61,265 nucleotides of DNA from Cyanobium sp. FGCU6 (GTDB taxonomy: Bacteria > Cyanobacteriota > Cyanobacteriia > PCC-6307 > Cyanobiaceae). This document shows, piece after piece, positions 8,612 to 16,452 of this stretch (its first letter is position 1; each line of letters starts with the position of its first letter). The DNA is taken from NCBI GenBank assembly GCA_024958655.1, contig JANWUR010000022.1:1-61265 (forward strand), in the 5' to 3' direction. The position numbers were made by a program, and so were the translations under genes. Under the pieces are notes generated by a model. The model ran no database searches. It was not told the origin of the DNA and saw only the letters and a program-made list of their open reading frames with translations.

Positions 8612-8803
8612 ATGCAAACGATCAAGTACGTTCATTGGCAGGTGGACGATTCCTGGATTGGCTACCTTGAAGAATATCCTGATTACTGGACGCAAGGCGA
8701 AAACCTGGCTGATTTAGTTGAACATTTGAAGGATCTATACCTTGACCTATCAGGTGGCCATATTCAGGGTGCTCGCAAGCTCGGTGAATTAGTCATGCCA
8801 TGA
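8612..8803 (+). CDS. hicB: Short HicB-type antitoxin (cassette 5)
   Basis: A 63-residue protein (IKYVHWQVDDSWIGYLEEYP, then TQGENLADLVEHLKDLYLDL) matching the single-domain HicB antitoxins without a DNA-binding tail. The TGA stop (8801-8803) overlaps the ATG of the next reading frame (8803), a broken hicA. The order antitoxin-toxin is opposite to that in cassette 4, and the two pairs are not close relatives. Confidence 0.8.
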   Translation: MQTIKYVHWQVDDSWIGYLEEYPDYWTQGENLADLVEHLKDLYLDLSGGHIQGARKLGELVMP

Positions 8804-9006
8804 TGCGGGCTGATCTGATCAGGTCGATCGAGCAGGGTGGATGCGTCCTAGTACGCCATGGAGGTAGACATGATTGGTATTGAAATCCAGCTACAGGTGT
8901 CTCGCAGCCAGTGCCCAGGCATCGTGAGATCAAGGAACCGCTTGCTCGCCGCATTATCCGTCTTCTGCTGGATAGCTCGATAGATCCTTCCAGCGGTGAT
9001 AACTGA
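8803..9006 (+). pseudogene. hicA: hicA toxin with one in-frame TGA (cassette 5)
   Basis: Reading from ATG 8803 gives MRADLIRSIEQGGCVLVRHG and GRHDWY, then TGA at 8881-8883, then NPATGVSQPVPRHREIKEPL and RRIIRLLL to a stop at 9004. The whole is a normal 67-codon HicA with its HGGRHDWY catalytic region. The stop sits where relatives often have an arginine or similar residue, so a CGA to TGA change is likely. The antitoxin upstream is intact, which is the expected outcome when the toxin is lost first. Programmed readthrough cannot be excluded. Confidence 0.82.
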
Positions 9007-9012
9007 CTGTCC

Positions 9013-9099
9013 GCAGAACAATGCCATTCACCAGACCCGCCACCATGATGAGCTGGTCTCACCATTGCCTCTTGCAGCCAGGTGATGGCAGCGTTCGGC
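9013..9099 (+). other. attC site 5 (end of cassette 5)
   Basis: R'' GCAGAAC (9013-9019), L'' GCCATTCACC, L' GGTGATGGC (9081-9089), R' GTTCGGC (9093-9099). One extra T in L''. R'' is the exact complement of the cassette start G|TTCTGC at 8498, which confirms both this site and site 4. Confidence 0.88.
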
Positions 9100-9298
9100 C
9101 CACTGCAGTCTGCTTGTTCAACGAGTTTGACTGGGGTGATTTTATAGCTAGAAAGAGAAGTGGAATTTGATGTCGCCACAGAAAGAAACGCGAACAGCCT
9201 GGGTATTCCGTCACTCCTTGACGGGTGCAGCCCAGCTCAGGTGGGATGTGCCAGCAGCCTGGATTAGCGACCCACTTCTAACTTAAACCATCTTACCA

Positions 9299-10207
9299 AT
9301 GAATGTCTTCCTATCACATGCCTCAGAAGACAAAGAAATGGCCGAGCAGATACAGCTGGCATTGGTAGGCGCGGGAATAGATGTGTTTTTCGATTCGGAG
9401 AGTCTTCCCGTTGGTGGTGACTATCATGCGCGCATTCGAAAAGCGGTAGATGACTCCGATCTTTTTATCTTCCTCATTAGCCATCATTCGATTGCCAAGG
9501 GCAGTTACTGCCTCAGCGAACTTGCCCTTGCTCGCGAGAGGTGGCCCCACCCCAAAGGAAGGGTCATTCCTGTTCGAATAAGTGCGGTGTCATTTGATCT
9601 AATTCCCAATTACCTTCGTGCTGTTACCATCCTGGAACCCGATGGAAGCATCCCTGCAGATGTCCTTTCTGTCGTTACCCAAACTAGACCGACAATAGTC
9701 CCCGCATCCACGGTGAAATGGCTACCGCTCCTCGCACTCCTCCTCCTAGCGGGTACAGTTTGGTGGAATGGGCAACGCCTAAAGCCCACCCAAGGAATTC
9801 CGCAGAAACCAGTTGTACAAGGGGAGATCAAGACAGAACAAGCCGTAATGGGCCTGCGGGAACAGTTGGAGAGGATCGCGACGGATCTAAACCGCCGAAG
9901 GAGCGGCACCATGGTTGATGGTCTGATCGTCAACGGAGACATCGTGCCACTCACGGACTTTCTCACTCGTCTGGAGGCAAGTAAACATCTCATCCCCCGT
10001 GATATCCACGACACAATGCAGGAGCAGGGCCTGCTGCTGCTGGAGTTTGCCAATGCACGTGATGATGCCTCTGCCAGTAAAATCATGGACCGCTATGTGA
10101 AACTACGCGAACAGTTTTATCATCAGTTTCAAGAGGCTTACCAGAGCCCTTCCTCACCCACTCCGGCAACCCCACGGCTTTATCCGGAAAGGGGTTTGGT
10201 GGAATAG
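9299..10207 (+). CDS. TIR-domain protein with transmembrane segment (cassette 6)
   Basis: A 302-residue protein. Residues 1-125 form a TIR domain (MNVFLSHASEDKEMAEQI, DVFFDSESLPVGG, SDLFIFLISHHS, SYCLSELALAR). E74 in C-L-S-E-L is the expected catalytic glutamate of NAD-cleaving TIR domains. Residues 144-160 are a membrane segment, and the rest (about 185-280) looks helical and cytosolic or periplasmic. It is alone in its cassette. TIR-membrane proteins act in several bacterial defence systems by draining NAD after a signal. I see no cyclic-nucleotide-binding domain, so the trigger is unknown. Confidence 0.82.
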   Translation: MNVFLSHASEDKEMAEQIQLALVGAGIDVFFDSESLPVGGDYHARIRKAVDDSDLFIFLISHHSIAKGSYCLSELALARERWPHPKGRVIPVRISAVSFDLIPNYLRAVTILEPDGSIPADVLSVVTQTRPTIVPASTVKWLPLLALLLLAGTVWWNGQRLKPTQGIPQKPVVQGEIKTEQAVMGLREQLERIATDLNRRRSGTMVDGLIVNGDIVPLTDFLTRLEASKHLIPRDIHDTMQEQGLLLLEFANARDDASASKIMDRYVKLREQFYHQFQEAYQSPSSPTPATPRLYPERGLVE

Positions 10208-10401
10208 GACAAGGGCGCAAGCATAAGGAATGCACGGCAAAATGGGCCAGCCGCACAGGCGCATCCACGGCCCATACGGCTGGTGCAAGTATCCTCAGAT
10301 GTTATCGATAACCTTAAGGTTGCTGGAGCTGGCTGGCAAGCTCGTATGGATCCTGTTATAAAGGAATGTTTGCACAATCACTCCACTGGAGTTGCGAAGG
10401 G

Positions 10402-10485
10402 GTCTAGCTTCATGATTCAGAAGACGGGAGCGGAGGTAATCGGTACTTCCAAAATCTCGGCCGCTTCTGATCTTGAGCGTTAGAA
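10402..10485 (+). other. attC site 6 (end of cassette 6), degenerate R''
   Basis: L'' TCATGATTCAGAAG (10410-10423) pairs with L' CTTCTGATCTTGA (10464-10476) apart from one extra T and a mismatch, and R' is GTTAGAA (10479-10485). The R'' box reads GTCTAGC (10402-10408) where AAC is expected at the end, and matches the cassette start poorly (4/7), so this half has drifted or an attC has been lost within the cassette. Same type as site 2. Confidence 0.72.
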
Positions 10486-10641
10486 GCATCGGCAAGAGCG
10501 AGCAGAAATGTCCCTTGGGGGAAGCTGGTGCTGATGGCATAAGCAGACCCTGCAGCCCAGCTCCGAGCACCGTGCGACACCCTTGATGATAATACCGTAT
10601 GGCAGCTGGTAGGATGATGGGGTAACGGCGGGGTGCTTGCC

Positions 10642-10899
10642 ATGGCGGTGATCTCACTCAAGTTGCCCGAAGCCCTTGATGCTCAGCTCACAGAGCAGGC
10701 TCATCGTCGTCGGCTGAGCAAGTCTGAGTTGGTTCGACGAGCATTGACGGCGTTCCTCCAGTCCTCAGAGCAGGGAGTGGGAGGCTCTGCACCGCAATCC
10801 GCCGCTGATCTGTTGGCCGATTTGGTAGGTTGTTGTGCTGATGGACCAGCAGATTTATCATCCAACCCTGCTTACATGTCTGACTTTGGTGCAAACTGA
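10642..10899 (+). CDS. Ribbon-helix-helix antitoxin (cassette 7)
   Basis: An 85-residue protein. Residues 1-45 form a CopG-like ribbon-helix-helix: VISLKLPEALDAQLTEQAHR, then LSKSELVRRALTAFL. Such proteins repress their own operon and mask the toxin with their C-terminal tail. The PIN-domain gene begins two bases after its stop codon. Start chosen at ATG 10642 because the ribbon strand begins immediately after. Confidence 0.83.
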   Translation: MAVISLKLPEALDAQLTEQAHRRRLSKSELVRRALTAFLQSSEQGVGGSAPQSAADLLADLVGCCADGPADLSSNPAYMSDFGAN

Positions 10900-10901
10900 T
10901 T

Positions 10902-11309
10902 ATGGTGCTGCTGCTGGATACAGGCCCTTGGGTTGCCCTGTTGAATCGCAACGACACTCATCATAGATGGGCAGTTGAACAGTTTCGATTTTTTCAGCCT
11001 CCATTGCTGAGCTGTGAGGCTGTCGTTGCGGAGACTTGTTTCCTGCTGAAGCGCGCCAGTTTTGATCCCTCGCTGGCTTTGCAGTTCATAGAGCGAGGGG
11101 TAGTTCAATTGCCGTTCGTTCTACAAGAGCAGATCGGCTCTGTGAGTTCACTCTTCAAGCGTTATGAGAATGTTCCTGCCTCTCTTGCTGATGCTGCTTT
11201 GATTCGGCTGGCGGAGATGAACGACTCACCGTTGCTTCTCACTACCGACAGCGACTTCCATATCTACCGTCGCCATGGAAGACAAACGATTCCTTTGGTC
11301 AGTCCGTGA
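10902..11309 (+). CDS. PIN-domain ribonuclease toxin, VapC-type (cassette 7)
   Basis: A 135-residue PIN domain: acidic residue D6 in LLLDTGPWVALL, E near 44 in AVVAETCFLL, D in SLADAALIRLAE and the late acidic pair in LTTDSDFHIYRR. These residues bind the metal ion used to cut RNA. Paired with the ribbon-helix-helix gene just upstream. Together they fill the last cassette of the array. Confidence 0.87.
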   Translation: MVLLLDTGPWVALLNRNDTHHRWAVEQFRFFQPPLLSCEAVVAETCFLLKRASFDPSLALQFIERGVVQLPFVLQEQIGSVSSLFKRYENVPASLADAALIRLAEMNDSPLLLTTDSDFHIYRRHGRQTIPLVSP

Positions 11310-11369
11310 TTGTAGGGATCGTACAGTCGATGCGAAGGTCTGCTGGCGTTGCCTGTGGAGAAGCGACAC

Positions 11370-11461
11370 TTCGAACACACTCCTCGTGTGGACAGGCCTA
11401 CACCTAATCACTGCTCCGCCAACAAAGGCGCCCTGCCTGATACTCAGGGGCAGCGCTCGAG
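11370..11461 (+). other. attC site 7 (end of cassette 7), altered R'
   Basis: R'' TTCGAAC (11370-11376), L'' CTCCTCGTGTGG, L' ACTCAGGGGC (11442-11451), R' GCTCGAG (11455-11461). R'' matches the cassette start G|TTAGAA at six of seven positions. The R' box has GCT instead of GTT at the cut, so the site may be inactive. It is the last attC; chromosomal sequence leading to rpsD follows. Confidence 0.78.
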
Positions 11462-11640
11462 TGATTTTCATGTTTTTTGCCAGCCCAGGGCGTCAACATC
11501 GGCAGATGACGTGAGTGGTTCCTTGCTGCTTGTCTTTCGAACTGAGCCTGCTCCGAGGAATTCTGGGCACTGGGCTTGTGCCGCTCCTTGCTCACCACCG
11601 CGCTGCCACCGAATCGCGCCGCTGCTTGCCTGCCCACCAG

Positions 11641-11664
11641 AAAGCCCCCGCCATCGGCAGGGGC
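11641..11664 (-). terminator. Probable terminator of rpsD
   Basis: On the minus strand the stem GCCCCTGCC pairs with GGCGGGGGC around a GAT loop and is followed by TTTCT, about 50 bases after the rpsD stop. Confidence 0.7.
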
Positions 11665-11714
11665 CTGAAGTGCGGCAGGCCCCTGGGCGCTGCCGCGGAA
11701 GCGGTGGACCGGCC

Positions 11715-12323
11715 TCAGACCTTACGGCTGTAGAACTCGACCACCAGCAGTTCGTTGATCTCCAGGGCCACCCACTCCCGCTCGCATCTACCCACCACCT
11801 TGGCGGTGAGCTTGGGCTTGTCGAGTTCGAGGTGCGGGGGGATGTTGGCCAGGCCGGGGAACTCCAGGTTGCCTTCGGCCAGCTTCTTGCTGCACTTGCG
11901 CTCGCGCACGGCGACCACATCGCCGGGGCGGCACTGGTAGCTGGGGATGTCGACCAGCCGCCCGTTCACGGTGACGTGCCCGTGGTTCACGAACTGGCGG
12001 GCGCCCGGCACGGTGGGGCCGAAGCCCAGGCGGAAACAGACGTTATCGAGACGGTTCTCGAGCAGCTTGAGCAGGTTGGTTCCGGTGGAACCCTCCTGGG
12101 CACGGGCTTTCTTCACGTAGCGGACGAGCTGACGTTCGGAAATGCCGTAGTTGAAGCGAAGCTTCTGCTTCTCTTCCAGACGGATCGCGTATTCGGAGCG
12201 CTTGCGACGGGCTTGGCCGTGCTGACCGGGGGGATAAGCCCGCTTGGCGGACTTACGGGTGAGACCGGGAAGGTCCCCCAAGCGCCGCGTGATCCTCAGG
12301 CGAGGGCCGCGGTAGCGAGACAT
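11715..12323 (-). CDS. rpsD: 30S ribosomal protein S4
   Basis: A 202-residue protein, normal for bacterial S4. It begins [20 protein letters not shown], and the S4 RNA-binding domain at about 92-155 includes [20 protein letters not shown] and [12 protein letters not shown]4 binds 16S rRNA early in small-subunit assembly. It is transcribed leftward toward the end of the cassette array, as a single gene with its own terminator; yidD is divergent on the other side. Confidence 0.98.
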   Translation of the reverse strand: MSRYRGPRLRITRRLGDLPGLTRKSAKRAYPPGQHGQARRKRSEYAIRLEEKQKLRFNYGISERQLVRYVKKARAQEGSTGTNLLKLLENRLDNVCFRLGFGPTVPGARQFVNHGHVTVNGRLVDIPSYQCRPGDVVAVRERKCSKKLAEGNLEFPGLANIPPHLELDKPKLTAKVVGRCEREWVALEINELLVVEFYSRKV

Positions 12324-12370
12324 AACAGATGGGCAGGGTGGAAGGGCGCCGCTGAGGCGGGGCGGGCGTC

Positions 12371-12646
12371 ATGCTGGAATGCATCCCGCCGGCCGGAACC
12401 GTGCAACGCCGATTGGCGATCTTAAACCGAGGCCTGGCCGCCCTTCTTCTGGCCTTGATCGAGGCCTATCGACGCTGGATCTCGCCCCTGCTGGGGCCGC
12501 ACTGCCGCTTCGTGCCCAGCTGCAGTGCCTACGGTCTGGAGGCGATCCAGCGCCACGGACCCTGGCGCGGCGGCTGGCTCACCGTCCGCCGCCTGTGCCG
12601 CTGCCACCCCTTCACGCCCTGCGGCTGCGATCCCGTTCCCGACTGA
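12371..12646 (+). CDS. yidD: Membrane protein insertion efficiency factor YidD
   Basis: A 91-residue protein with the YidD core: [20 protein letters not shown], then [15 protein letters not shown] and [15 protein letters not shown]. It associates with the inner membrane and assists YidC-dependent insertion. The N-terminal 20 residues are a less conserved extension. Short gap to the glutaredoxin-like gene, same strand, followed by murE. Confidence 0.94.
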   Translation: MLECIPPAGTVQRRLAILNRGLAALLLALIEAYRRWISPLLGPHCRFVPSCSAYGLEAIQRHGPWRGGWLTVRRLCRCHPFTPCGCDPVPD

Positions 12647-12655
12647 ATCCTTCCC

Positions 12656-13006
12656 ATGCCGCATCTGCCCTCCCTGCTGCTGTTCAGCCGCCAGGGCTGC
12701 TGCCTGTGCGAGGGGCTGGAGGAACGGCTCCGCGCCCTGCCCCAGCCCCCGCCTCTCCGGGTGGTGGACGTGGACCTCGATCCGGCCCTGCGCGCCCGCT
12801 ACGACCTGAGTGTGCCGGTGCTGGCCCTGGAGGGGGCGGAGGGCGAGGGCTGGCAGGAGCTGCCCCGGGTGCCGCCCCGCCTCGGTGGTGAGCGGTTGGC
12901 CGACTGGCTGGTTCGCCATGGTGCTCCGGCGCCTCAGGCCGGCGAAGGAGCCGCCTGCGGAGAGAGCCGGCACAGCACCGGCGGGCAGCCCGGCCATTCG
13001 CCCTAG
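12656..13006 (+). CDS. Glutaredoxin-like (DUF836) thiol protein
   Basis: A 116-residue protein with a thioredoxin-fold start: LLLFSRQGCCLCEGLEERL, then RVVDVDLDPALRARYDLSVP, the cis-proline of the fold. The C-C-L-C motif gives a CxxC-like redox pair. The tail after residue 95 is low complexity. Likely a disulphide reductase or scaffold of unknown partner; 9 bp after yidD and 30 bp before murE suggests an operon. Confidence 0.8.
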   Translation: MPHLPSLLLFSRQGCCLCEGLEERLRALPQPPPLRVVDVDLDPALRARYDLSVPVLALEGAEGEGWQELPRVPPRLGGERLADWLVRHGAPAPQAGEGAACGESRHSTGGQPGHSP

Positions 13007-13036
13007 AAAGGGCCCCTCACGGCCCTCCGCCACTCC

Positions 13037-14536
13037 ATGACCCAGCTGCTTCATCCGCTGCTCCACGAGGTGGGTCTGCCGCTGTCTGCCGCCCTTCCGA
13101 ACGCGGAGCTGGACAGCATCAGCTGTGACTCCCGGCGGGTCGGGCCTGGCACCCTGTTCATCGGCCTGCCGGGCGGCAAAGTGGATGGCGGCAGCTTCTG
13201 GCGCCAGGTGCTGACCGCCGGTGCGCCCGCGGCCATCATCGGCGCGGCCGCCGCAGCCGCAGATCCCCCCTCCCCGGAGGACCCGGTGCTGGTGGCCCCC
13301 GATCCTGTGGCCTTCTGGGCCGGCGAGCTGGCGTCGGCCTTCTGGCAGAACCCCAGCCAGCGCTTCCAGCTCATCGGCGTCACCGGCACCAACGGCAAGA
13401 CCACCACCACCTACCTGATCGAGCACCTCGCGGCCCGGGCCGGCCATCCGGCGGCCCTGTTCGGCACGCTGGTGAACCGCTGGCCCGGCCACTGCGTGAC
13501 GGCCCAGCACACCACCGCCTTCGCCGACACCCTGCAGACCCAGCTGGCCCAGGCGCTGGAGGCCGGCGCCCGGATCGGTGCCATGGAAGTGAGCTCCCAT
13601 GCCCTCGACCAGCAGCGGGTGGCCGGCTGCCGCTACGCCGGCGTGGTGTTCACCAACCTCACCCAGGACCACCTCGACTACCACCCCAGCATGGACGACT
13701 ACTTCGCCGCCAAGGCGAAGCTGTTCGCCCCGCCCCTGCTCAGCGGCGGCGCCGTGGTGAACATCGATGACCCCTGGGGGCGGCGTCTGGCGGAGCGGCT
13801 GCAACAGGAGAACAGGCTCTGCTGGCGCAGTTCGCTGGAGGATCCGGCCGCCGAGCTGCGGATCGTCGATCTCGAGATGGCGGCGGGCGGGGTGGCGGGC
13901 ACCCTCGTGAGTCCGGTGGGGGAGGGGACCTTCCGCTCGCCGCTGGTGGGCCGCTTCAACCTGATGAATCTCCTGCAGGCCGTGGGTGTGCTCGCCCAGC
14001 TGGAGATTCCCCTGCCCCGGTTGCTGGAGGGGCTGGAGAGCTTCCGCGGCGTGCCCGGCCGGATGGAACGGGTGGCGGGGCCGGGCACCCGTCCCGTCCC
14101 TTCCGTGCTGGTGGACTACGCCCACACCCCCGATGGCCTGGAGAACGCCCTGGCGGCCTGCCGGCCCTTCACCCGCGGACGCCTGATCTGCGTGTTCGGC
14201 TGCGGCGGTGATCGCGACCGCAGCAAGCGGCCCCAGATGGGGGCGATCGCGGCCCGGCTCGCCGATGCGGTGGTGGTCACCTCCGACAACCCCCGCACGG
14301 AGGATCCCCGCCGGATCCTCGACGATGTGGTGGCCGGCATCCCGGCCGGCACGGAGCTGCAGGTGGAGGCGGATCGGGCGGCGGCGATCGCCGCCTCGAT
14401 CGCTGCCGCCGGGCCCGACGATCTGGTGCTGATCGCCGGCAAGGGCCATGAGGATTACCAGATCCTCGGCACCACCAAGATCCATTTCGACGACCGGGAG
14501 GAGGCCGAGCGGGCCCTGCGGGCCCGCTGCCATTGA
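13037..14536 (+). CDS. murE: UDP-MurNAc-tripeptide synthetase (meso-DAP adding)
   Basis: A 499-residue Mur ligase. It adds meso-diaminopimelate to UDP-MurNAc-L-Ala-D-Glu in peptidoglycan precursor synthesis in the cytoplasm. Visible: ATP loop [14 protein letters not shown] (about 115-128), EVSSHALDQ, the central-domain signature [11 protein letters not shown], and DNPRTEDP, the motif that selects meso-DAP rather than lysine. Length and domain order are normal. Confidence 0.97.
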   Translation: MTQLLHPLLHEVGLPLSAALPNAELDSISCDSRRVGPGTLFIGLPGGKVDGGSFWRQVLTAGAPAAIIGAAAAAADPPSPEDPVLVAPDPVAFWAGELASAFWQNPSQRFQLIGVTGTNGKTTTTYLIEHLAARAGHPAALFGTLVNRWPGHCVTAQHTTAFADTLQTQLAQALEAGARIGAMEVSSHALDQQRVAGCRYAGVVFTNLTQDHLDYHPSMDDYFAAKAKLFAPPLLSGGAVVNIDDPWGRRLAERLQQENRLCWRSSLEDPAAELRIVDLEMAAGGVAGTLVSPVGEGTFRSPLVGRFNLMNLLQAVGVLAQLEIPLPRLLEGLESFRGVPGRMERVAGPGTRPVPSVLVDYAHTPDGLENALAACRPFTRGRLICVFGCGGDRDRSKRPQMGAIAARLADAVVVTSDNPRTEDPRRILDDVVAGIPAGTELQVEADRAAAIAASIAAAGPDDLVLIAGKGHEDYQILGTTKIHFDDREEAERALRARCH

Positions 14537-14564
14537 TCCTCAGCCGCCGCCGGACGCCCGCCCG

Positions 14565-15290
14565 TCAGCGGAACACCACGCCGGCGCGGTCGTAGCGCAC
14601 GTCGAACTCGCGCACCCAGCCTCCCTGGCTCACCTCCAGCCAGTCGCCGCGCCGCAGGCCGGTGAGGTGCACGCTGTCGCCGTTGCGCACCCGGTGCAGC
14701 ACCGCCGAGGCACCGTCGGCGTGCTCACGCACCTCCAGCAGGCCGTCACGCGCGGCCGCTTCCGCCAGCCACAGGCCGTCACCCACGCCCCGCACGGCGC
14801 CGGCAGCGGTGCCGAAACCGGAGGCGGCTGCGGGCACGTAGGCAGCGCCGTCCTTGGCGCGCAGGGCAGCCCAGGAAAGCAGGCCGAGACCGATCGGCAG
14901 CAGCAGCCACCAGGCTTTGGTGCGGTCCACCGGCACGCTGAGATCCGGTGCGGCAGCCGGTTCGAGCACACCGGCGGCGGCTTCTCCGAGGGTGCCCATC
15001 ACCCCTTTGCTGATGCTGTAAGGGCAAGTGAGACGGGCCTTGCTGCTGCCATCGCGGGTGAGGTTGAAGATCACCTCCACCCGGTCGGAATCCAGCGAGC
15101 GGGCGGAGATCACCTCGGCCATCTCAGTGTTCCAGCCGTTCTTGCCGGCACTCTCAAGGCAGGCCACCTTCGCGGTCTCGATCATCTCCTGCGGCTCGAG
15201 GGCCCGGGCCGGAGCGACCAGCACCGCCAGGCTCACCATGGTGGTGGTGCCGAGCACAAGAGCGTGGAGCGGGGATCGGGGATGGGGCAT
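14565..15290 (-). CDS. Exported membrane-anchored protein with SH3-like tail
   Basis: A 241-residue protein that I do not recognise by name. A signal peptide or signal anchor covers residues 1-30 (VLGTTTMVSLAVLVAPARA). A domain with two cysteines follows (KVACLESAGKN and LTCPYSI), then a membrane segment near 128-145 (WWLLLPIGLGLLSWAALR). The C-terminal 50 residues (VRNGDSVHLTGLRRGDWLEV, GGWVREFD) look like a bacterial SH3 fold. It points toward murE on the opposite strand and is divergent from aqpZ. Confidence 0.7.
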   Translation of the reverse strand: MPHPRSPLHALVLGTTTMVSLAVLVAPARALEPQEMIETAKVACLESAGKNGWNTEMAEVISARSLDSDRVEVIFNLTRDGSSKARLTCPYSISKGVMGTLGEAAAGVLEPAAAPDLSVPVDRTKAWWLLLPIGLGLLSWAALRAKDGAAYVPAAASGFGTAAGAVRGVGDGLWLAEAAARDGLLEVREHADGASAVLHRVRNGDSVHLTGLRRGDWLEVSQGGWVREFDVRYDRAGVVFR

Positions 15291-15614
15291 GGCAGTGACC
15301 CTCCGGAGCGGAGGGAGGCGTGGGGAACCGCTGGCAACCTATTCACGCCCACAGTTTCAGGCCAACGGGTTCACGCCGAAAGGTTCACATCTGCGGGATT
15401 GACCAGGGTGAAATCCTCAAGAAAGGACCGAATTCGTCAAGCGGCAACGCGCTTCCCCCAGGAATCTTCGCGTTTCCTTTGGCAGGTTGCTGCATTTTGT
15501 TGCGGGAGCAGAGGATTGAGTCTCTGGAGTCCTGCTCATTTCCTTGCAGAGGGTTGCGGGTTTCGGTAAGCCTGTCAGTATATTTTTGTCTTCACGCTCT
15601 TCGTCAATTTCCGC
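15291..15614. other. Intergenic region between divergent genes
   Basis: No gene is visible. It must hold the promoters of aqpZ and of the leftward exported-protein gene. A short palindrome CCTCCGGAGCGGAGG lies at about 15300. An A/T-rich tract TATATTTTTGTCTTC at about 15578-15593 precedes the aqpZ start by about 22 bp. Confidence 0.5.
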
Positions 15615-16388
15615 ATGGCAGCGATTCCCCTGTCCAGGAAGTTCCTTGCCGAATTGATCGGCACCTTCTGGCTCGTCCTCGGAGGCTGCGGCAGTGCCGT
15701 TCTGGCCGCCGTCTTCCCGTACAACAGCCCCGCCACGGAGAATCCTCTCGGCCTCGGCTTCCTCGGGGTTGCCCTGGCCTTCGGTCTCACCCTGCTCACG
15801 ATGGTGTACGCCATCGGCCACATCTCAGGCTGCCACATCAATCCGGCGGTCAGCTTCGGTCTCTGGGCCTCCGGTAAGTTCCCCGGTTCCCAGATGGTCG
15901 CCTACATCGTGGCCCAGGTGCTGGGGGCGATCATCGCCGGCGGCGTGATCCTCCTGGTGGCCAGCGGCCGTGAGGGCTTCTCCCTCTCCGGCAGCAATCC
16001 GCTCGCCACCAACGGCTTCGCTGCCCATTCCCCCGGTGGTTACGGCTTCTGGGCGGCCCTGATCATCGAAGTGCTGCTCACCTTCATCTTCCTGATCGTC
16101 ATCCTCGGCGCCACCGACCGCCTGGCGCCCACCGGTTTCGCCGGCGTGCCGATCGGCCTCGCGCTCACCCTGATCCACCTGATCAGCATCCCGGTCACCA
16201 ACACCTCGGTCAATCCCGCCCGCAGCACCGGCGTGGCGGTATGGGCCGGCGCCGAGGCGATGGGTCAGCTCTGGCTGTTCTGGGTGGCCCCGATCGTGGG
16301 GGCTCTGCTGGCGGGCTGGGTGTATCGCAACTTCCTCGACTCCTACCGCGCCCCCGATTTCGAGCCTTCGGCCAGCGGCGGCCGTTGA
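15615..16388 (+). CDS. aqpZ: Aquaporin Z water channel
   Basis: A 257-residue membrane protein with the two half-helix motifs of the aquaporin family: HINPAVS in the first half and SVNPARS in the second. Six membrane segments in two repeats are visible. The N-terminus [20 protein letters not shown] is typical of AqpZ. It moves water across the plasma membrane in response to osmotic change. A clear hairpin terminator follows. Confidence 0.96.
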   Translation: MAAIPLSRKFLAELIGTFWLVLGGCGSAVLAAVFPYNSPATENPLGLGFLGVALAFGLTLLTMVYAIGHISGCHINPAVSFGLWASGKFPGSQMVAYIVAQVLGAIIAGGVILLVASGREGFSLSGSNPLATNGFAAHSPGGYGFWAALIIEVLLTFIFLIVILGATDRLAPTGFAGVPIGLALTLIHLISIPVTNTSVNPARSTGVAVWAGAEAMGQLWLFWVAPIVGALLAGWVYRNFLDSYRAPDFEPSASGGR

Positions 16389-16411
16389 GCATCGGATCAC
16401 GGCTGTGTGTT

Positions 16412-16434
16412 GGGGGGCCGTGAGGCCCCCTTTC
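16412..16434 (+). terminator. Terminator after aqpZ
   Basis: GGGGGCC stem, GTGA loop, GGCCCCC stem, then TTTCT. It lies between the ends of aqpZ and the convergent C-DES gene. Confidence 0.8.
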
Positions 16435-16452
16435 TGCTGAACGCCTTCCGCC

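Larger units (their letters stand above)
1..11461 (+). mobile_element. Integron gene-cassette array (no integrase in window)
   Basis: Seven attC sites, all in one orientation with R' on the right, divide this stretch into cassettes at 713-5734, 5735-6622, 6623-7759, 7760-8498, 8499-9093, 9094-10479 and 10480-11455. Each has one gene or one toxin-antitoxin pair and little else. For cassettes 1, 2 and 3 the R'' box is the exact reverse complement of G plus the first six bases of the same cassette. Cassettes 4 and 7 match 6/7 and cassette 6 matches 4/7. Cassette 5 matches exactly. Sequence left of 713 looks like older, decayed cassette material. No IntI-like gene is present, so this is either the distal end of an integron starting left of the window or an array without integrase. 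The array stops beside rpsD. Confidence 0.88.

Noticed and set aside
10236..10280. Inverted repeat ATGGGCC...GGCCCAT after the TIR gene as an extra attC site
   Set aside because: The outer boxes do not read AAC/GTT and do not complement the cassette start. It may be a terminator or a lost site, but cannot be called.
12422..14533. A long open frame on the minus strand opposite murE
   Set aside because: This is a shadow of the GC-rich codon pattern of murE; it has no domain and is rich in Gly, Gln, His and Arg. The same holds for the long antisense frames opposite the genes at 25, 29 and 42 kb.
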